Positions 57,771-60,009 of a stretch of DNA of 60,009 nt are shown in pieces. Source of the stretch: Syntrophorhabdales bacterium (GTDB taxonomy: Bacteria > Desulfobacterota > Syntrophorhabdia > Syntrophorhabdales > WCHB1-27); contig DATKNH010000112.1 of NCBI GenBank assembly GCA_035541455.1, positions 1 through 60,009 on the forward strand. Direction: 5' to 3'. Position numbers and translations under genes: made by a program. Each line of letters opens with the position of its first letter. Within the stretch, counting starts at the first letter, position 1. Below the pieces are notes generated by a model. The model saw only the letters and a program-made list of their open reading frames with translations, searched no databases and was not told where the DNA came from.

Positions 57771-58409
57771 TTGAAAACCAATTCTTCAGAGACATTGATA
57801 CAACAAGGGCTGGGTTTCTTCAGCATTGTGCACTCACCATCCACCGTGGAGAAGCTCTCCATCTATATGCAGGAACTGGATCGCTGGAACAGACGCGTCA
57901 ATCTCACTGCGAAACGGCCGGTTGAGTGGGTGATCCGGGAGCTTCTTTACGACGCCTTTTTCCTCTCCAGCGTGATCAAAGACGTCAGGGTAGCCGTCGA
58001 CATAGGCTCAGGAAACGGGATTTTGGCGCTCACCCTTGCGATCATCGATGAAACAATGCAGATGTTTTCCGTTGATAAGTCCCTCAGGAAGATTCAGTTC
58101 CAGAGACACATCAAAAGGAGTCTCAAACTCCCCAACCTTTCTCTCATCCAGGGACGTATCGAAAGTCTGGAGCCACTCTGCGTGGACGCTCTGTTGAGCA
58201 AGGGGTTTGGATCGTCGAGCCTCATACTCAAGACAGGCGGAAAGCACCTGAACGAAGGAGGCGCGGCGTACCTTCTCAAAGGACTCACTGAAAGAGCCGG
58301 AGCCTTCCCCGGCTTTCACCTGGAGACTGCTCGACACTACCGCCTCCCTGAGAACCCTAAAGAGTACCAACTCTTCGTCTACAGAAAGATGGCCGGTGGT
58401 TCAAACTGA
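57771..58409 (+). CDS. rsmG: 16S rRNA (guanine527-N7)-methyltransferase RsmG
   Basis: 212 residues, TTG start with AAGGTGGG upstream. SAM-binding DIGSGNGILALTLA, a later ENPKEYQLFVYRK at the C-terminus, and an N-terminal helical extension typical of GidB. It methylates G527 of 16S rRNA. It immediately precedes parA-parB, as in many chromosomes near the origin. Confidence 0.93.
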   Translation: MKTNSSETLIQQGLGFFSIVHSPSTVEKLSIYMQELDRWNRRVNLTAKRPVEWVIRELLYDAFFLSSVIKDVRVAVDIGSGNGILALTLAIIDETMQMFSVDKSLRKIQFQRHIKRSLKLPNLSLIQGRIESLEPLCVDALLSKGFGSSSLILKTGGKHLNEGGAAYLLKGLTERAGAFPGFHLETARHYRLPENPKEYQLFVYRKMAGGSN

Positions 58410-58462
58410 CAGGGTACAAAAAATTTTATAGTTTGGGCCATTTGTGCTAATGTATTTGGTCG

Positions 58463-59227
58463 ATGCGAAAGATTATTGCCGTTGCGAACCAAAAAGGCGG
58501 CGTGGGAAAAACAACAACCGCCGTCAACCTCGCCGCCTCTATAGCCATTGCAGAGAAAAAGACGTTGCTCGTCGACATGGATCCTCAGTGTAACGCAACC
58601 AGCGGCGTCGGCGTCTCGTATAGCAAACTCTCATCAACTATCTACGATGTGCTGATCGGCAAGAAGAGCATGAAGGAAATCGTTCTTGAGACACAGGCTC
58701 CGAACCTCTCTCTCGCGCCGTCTCATCCGGACCTCATCGGCGTCGAGGTTGAGCTTCTCGATCACGAGGACAGGGAAATGGTCCTGAAAAGTGCGTTGTC
58801 GGAATTGAAGGATCAGCAGTCGCATATCATCATTGATTGTCCGCCTTCCCTTGGGCTGCTCACTGTCAATGCCCTGGCCGCATCCGACTACGTGCTCATA
58901 CCATTGCAGTGCGAGTACTATGCCCTGGAAGGTCTCGTGCTTCTTCTCAAGACGATCACCATCATCAAGAAGCGCGTGAACCCTGACCTGGAAATACTGG
59001 GTGTGCTCCTGACAATGTTCGACAAAAGGAACAATCTCTCGTTCCGAGTAATGGAGGAAGCAAGACGCCATCTGGGCAACAAGGTCTTTAACACCGTGAT
59101 TCCCCGGAACGTAAGATTGAGTGAGGCGCCCAGCTATGGAAAACCTGTGGTACTCTATGATATAAACTCCAAAGGCGCAGAAAGCTATTTGGAGCTTGCA
59201 GCCGAAATCTCATCAAGCAGAAACTAG
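58463..59227 (+). CDS. parA: Chromosome partitioning ATPase ParA (Soj-like)
   Basis: 254 residues. Deviant Walker [15 protein letters not shown] (residues 11-24), [11 protein letters not shown] and the second-motif [13 protein letters not shown], as in Soj/ParA. It dimerises on DNA with ATP and is driven by ParB-parS. The ATG lies 53 bp after rsmG, and parB follows with no gap. The small size and absence of an N-terminal HTH mark it as chromosomal rather than plasmid type I. Confidence 0.95.
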   Translation: MRKIIAVANQKGGVGKTTTAVNLAASIAIAEKKTLLVDMDPQCNATSGVGVSYSKLSSTIYDVLIGKKSMKEIVLETQAPNLSLAPSHPDLIGVEVELLDHEDREMVLKSALSELKDQQSHIIIDCPPSLGLLTVNALAASDYVLIPLQCEYYALEGLVLLLKTITIIKKRVNPDLEILGVLLTMFDKRNNLSFRVMEEARRHLGNKVFNTVIPRNVRLSEAPSYGKPVVLYDINSKGAESYLELAAEISSSRN

Positions 59228-60009
59228 ATGCGTAAGAAAGATCCTCTTGGCAAGGGCTTATCTGCCATTCTGAAGGATATCGAGGAGAAAGGGACGACCA
59301 CTCTCGTCCCCGTGGCCCAGATTAAGGCCAACCCTCGGCAGCCGCGCCTCACTGTCAGACAAGAGCCCCTGGAGGACCTCGCCAACTCCATAAAAGAAAA
59401 AGGTTTGCTGCAGCCGATCCTCGTCAGAAAAAAGGAGAACGGCTACGAAATCATAGCAGGCGAGCGTAGATTCAGGGCGTGTCGAATAGCCGGGCTCACG
59501 GAGGTCCCGGTTATCGTCAAGGACGTCGATGATAGAGAATCTCTCGAAATGGCCCTTATCGAGAACATACAGCGGGAAGACCTCTCGCCCATAGAACTGG
59601 CAACCGTTTACACCCGCTTCGTCGATGAGTTTGGTTATACGCACGAGGCACTCGCCAAAAAGATCGGCATTGAGAGAAGCTCTGTCTCCAACATTATACG
59701 GCTGCTGAAACTGCCGGAGTGGGTCAAGGGACTGATCTCAGATGGAAAGCTCACCTCAGGGCATGGGAGGGTTCTCATCACGCTCAAGAATGAGGCGGAG
59801 CAGAAAAAATACGTCAAGAAAATACTGAGCGAAGGGGCTTCGGTGCGCGAAGTTGAACGCGCCCGCAAGGCAGGAACCCTTCGCAGAAGCCCTTATAGTG
59901 ATATTGAAGAAGCCTTGATGGATGCTCTAAAAACAAAGGTACAGGTCACCTACGCGAGAAATAAAGGAAAGCTGATCATCGAGTTTTATTCCAAAGACGA
60001 CCTTGAAAG
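59228..60009 (+). CDS. parB: ParB (Spo0J-like) DNA-binding partition protein, truncated by window edge
   Basis: The frame starts MRKKDPLGKGLSAILKDIEE right after parA and runs open past the right edge (260 codons visible of about 280). It has the conserved NPRQPR, an ENIQREDLSPIE segment, GERRFRACR (CTP/DNA-contact box) and an HTH with IGIERSSVSNIIRLLKLP. It binds parS sites and slides as a CTP clamp. It is the partner of ParA. No parS-like site was found in the visible region near it. Confidence 0.93.
   Translation, partial: MRKKDPLGKGLSAILKDIEEKGTTTLVPVAQIKANPRQPRLTVRQEPLEDLANSIKEKGLLQPILVRKKENGYEIIAGERRFRACRIAGLTEVPVIVKDVDDRESLEMALIENIQREDLSPIELATVYTRFVDEFGYTHEALAKKIGIERSSVSNIIRLLKLPEWVKGLISDGKLTSGHGRVLITLKNEAEQKKYVKKILSEGASVREVERARKAGTLRRSPYSDIEEALMDALKTKVQVTYARNKGKLIIEFYSKDDLE

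Noticed and set aside
58463-60009. ParA-ParB suggesting a plasmid
   Set aside because: The RsmG-ParA-ParB order, short Soj-type ParA and housekeeping surroundings point to the chromosome.

Overview
The window is a gene-dense bacterial chromosome segment from an anaerobe. It carries periplasmic multiheme cytochrome and Tat-flavoprotein genes, a B12-dependent ribonucleotide reductase, a molybdenum-hydroxylase operon wired to NADH-dehydrogenase-like subunits, a GSU3473-family protein, a ZraPSR-like stress system and type IV pilus/secretion ATPase genes. This mix fits a Desulfobacterota/deltaproteobacterial organism, possibly a syntrophic or aromatic-degrading lineage. That placement is inferred from gene content; there is no rRNA in the window. 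The right edge carries rsmG-parA-parB, the arrangement usually found close to a chromosomal replication origin.

Layout. (1) 1-5.8 kb: a + strand operon (a [2Fe-2S]/thiazoline-carboxylate-hydrolase-like fusion, an MFS transporter, an M20 amidohydrolase) faces a - strand pair encoding a Tat-exported FAD reductase and a small tetraheme-like cytochrome c. (2) 6-9.6 kb: small zinc-ribbon proteins, an SRPBCC protein and secreted proteins, with a gene-poor AT-rich stretch. (3) 9.8-17 kb: NrdJ behind a candidate NrdR-controlled promoter, a MATE exporter and small hypotheticals. (4) 16.9-24.9 kb: a - strand operon for a three-subunit molybdenum hydroxylase with NuoF-like and NuoG/NuoE-fusion electron-input subunits, a MoaD-like protein and an Fe-ADH-family dehydrogenase. 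(5) 25-36 kb: a membrane spermidine-synthase-like protein, a response regulator/kinase/HtrA/PilC run, a DedA protein, and a sigma54 regulator/kinase/CpxP-like trio. (6) 36-46.8 kb: thiD-thiC, xseA, patatin lipoprotein, metallo-hydrolases, a thymidylate-synthase-like protein, HU, tRNA-Met and an epimerase. (7) 46.8-54.3 kb: a candidate small RNA, a Tol/Exb-TonB energy module, and an uppS / cNMP-PilB / TVP38 operon. (8) 54.3-60 kb: a run of tiny Cys-rich proteins, thioredoxin, a thioesterase, a BamD-LptA fusion, and rsmG-parA-parB.

The items most worth following up are the NADH-wired Mo-hydroxylase operon with its unusual fusions (including a C2H2 finger on the [2Fe-2S] subunit), a two-copy ~125-bp inverted-repeat element placed directly at gene 3' ends, an independently transcribed ~150-nt RNA before tolQ, the BamD-LptA, cNMP-PilB and ferredoxin-ATC-hydrolase fusions, a divergent thymidylate-synthase-like protein, and a micro-protein whose UGA stop is followed by a SECIS-like hairpin.
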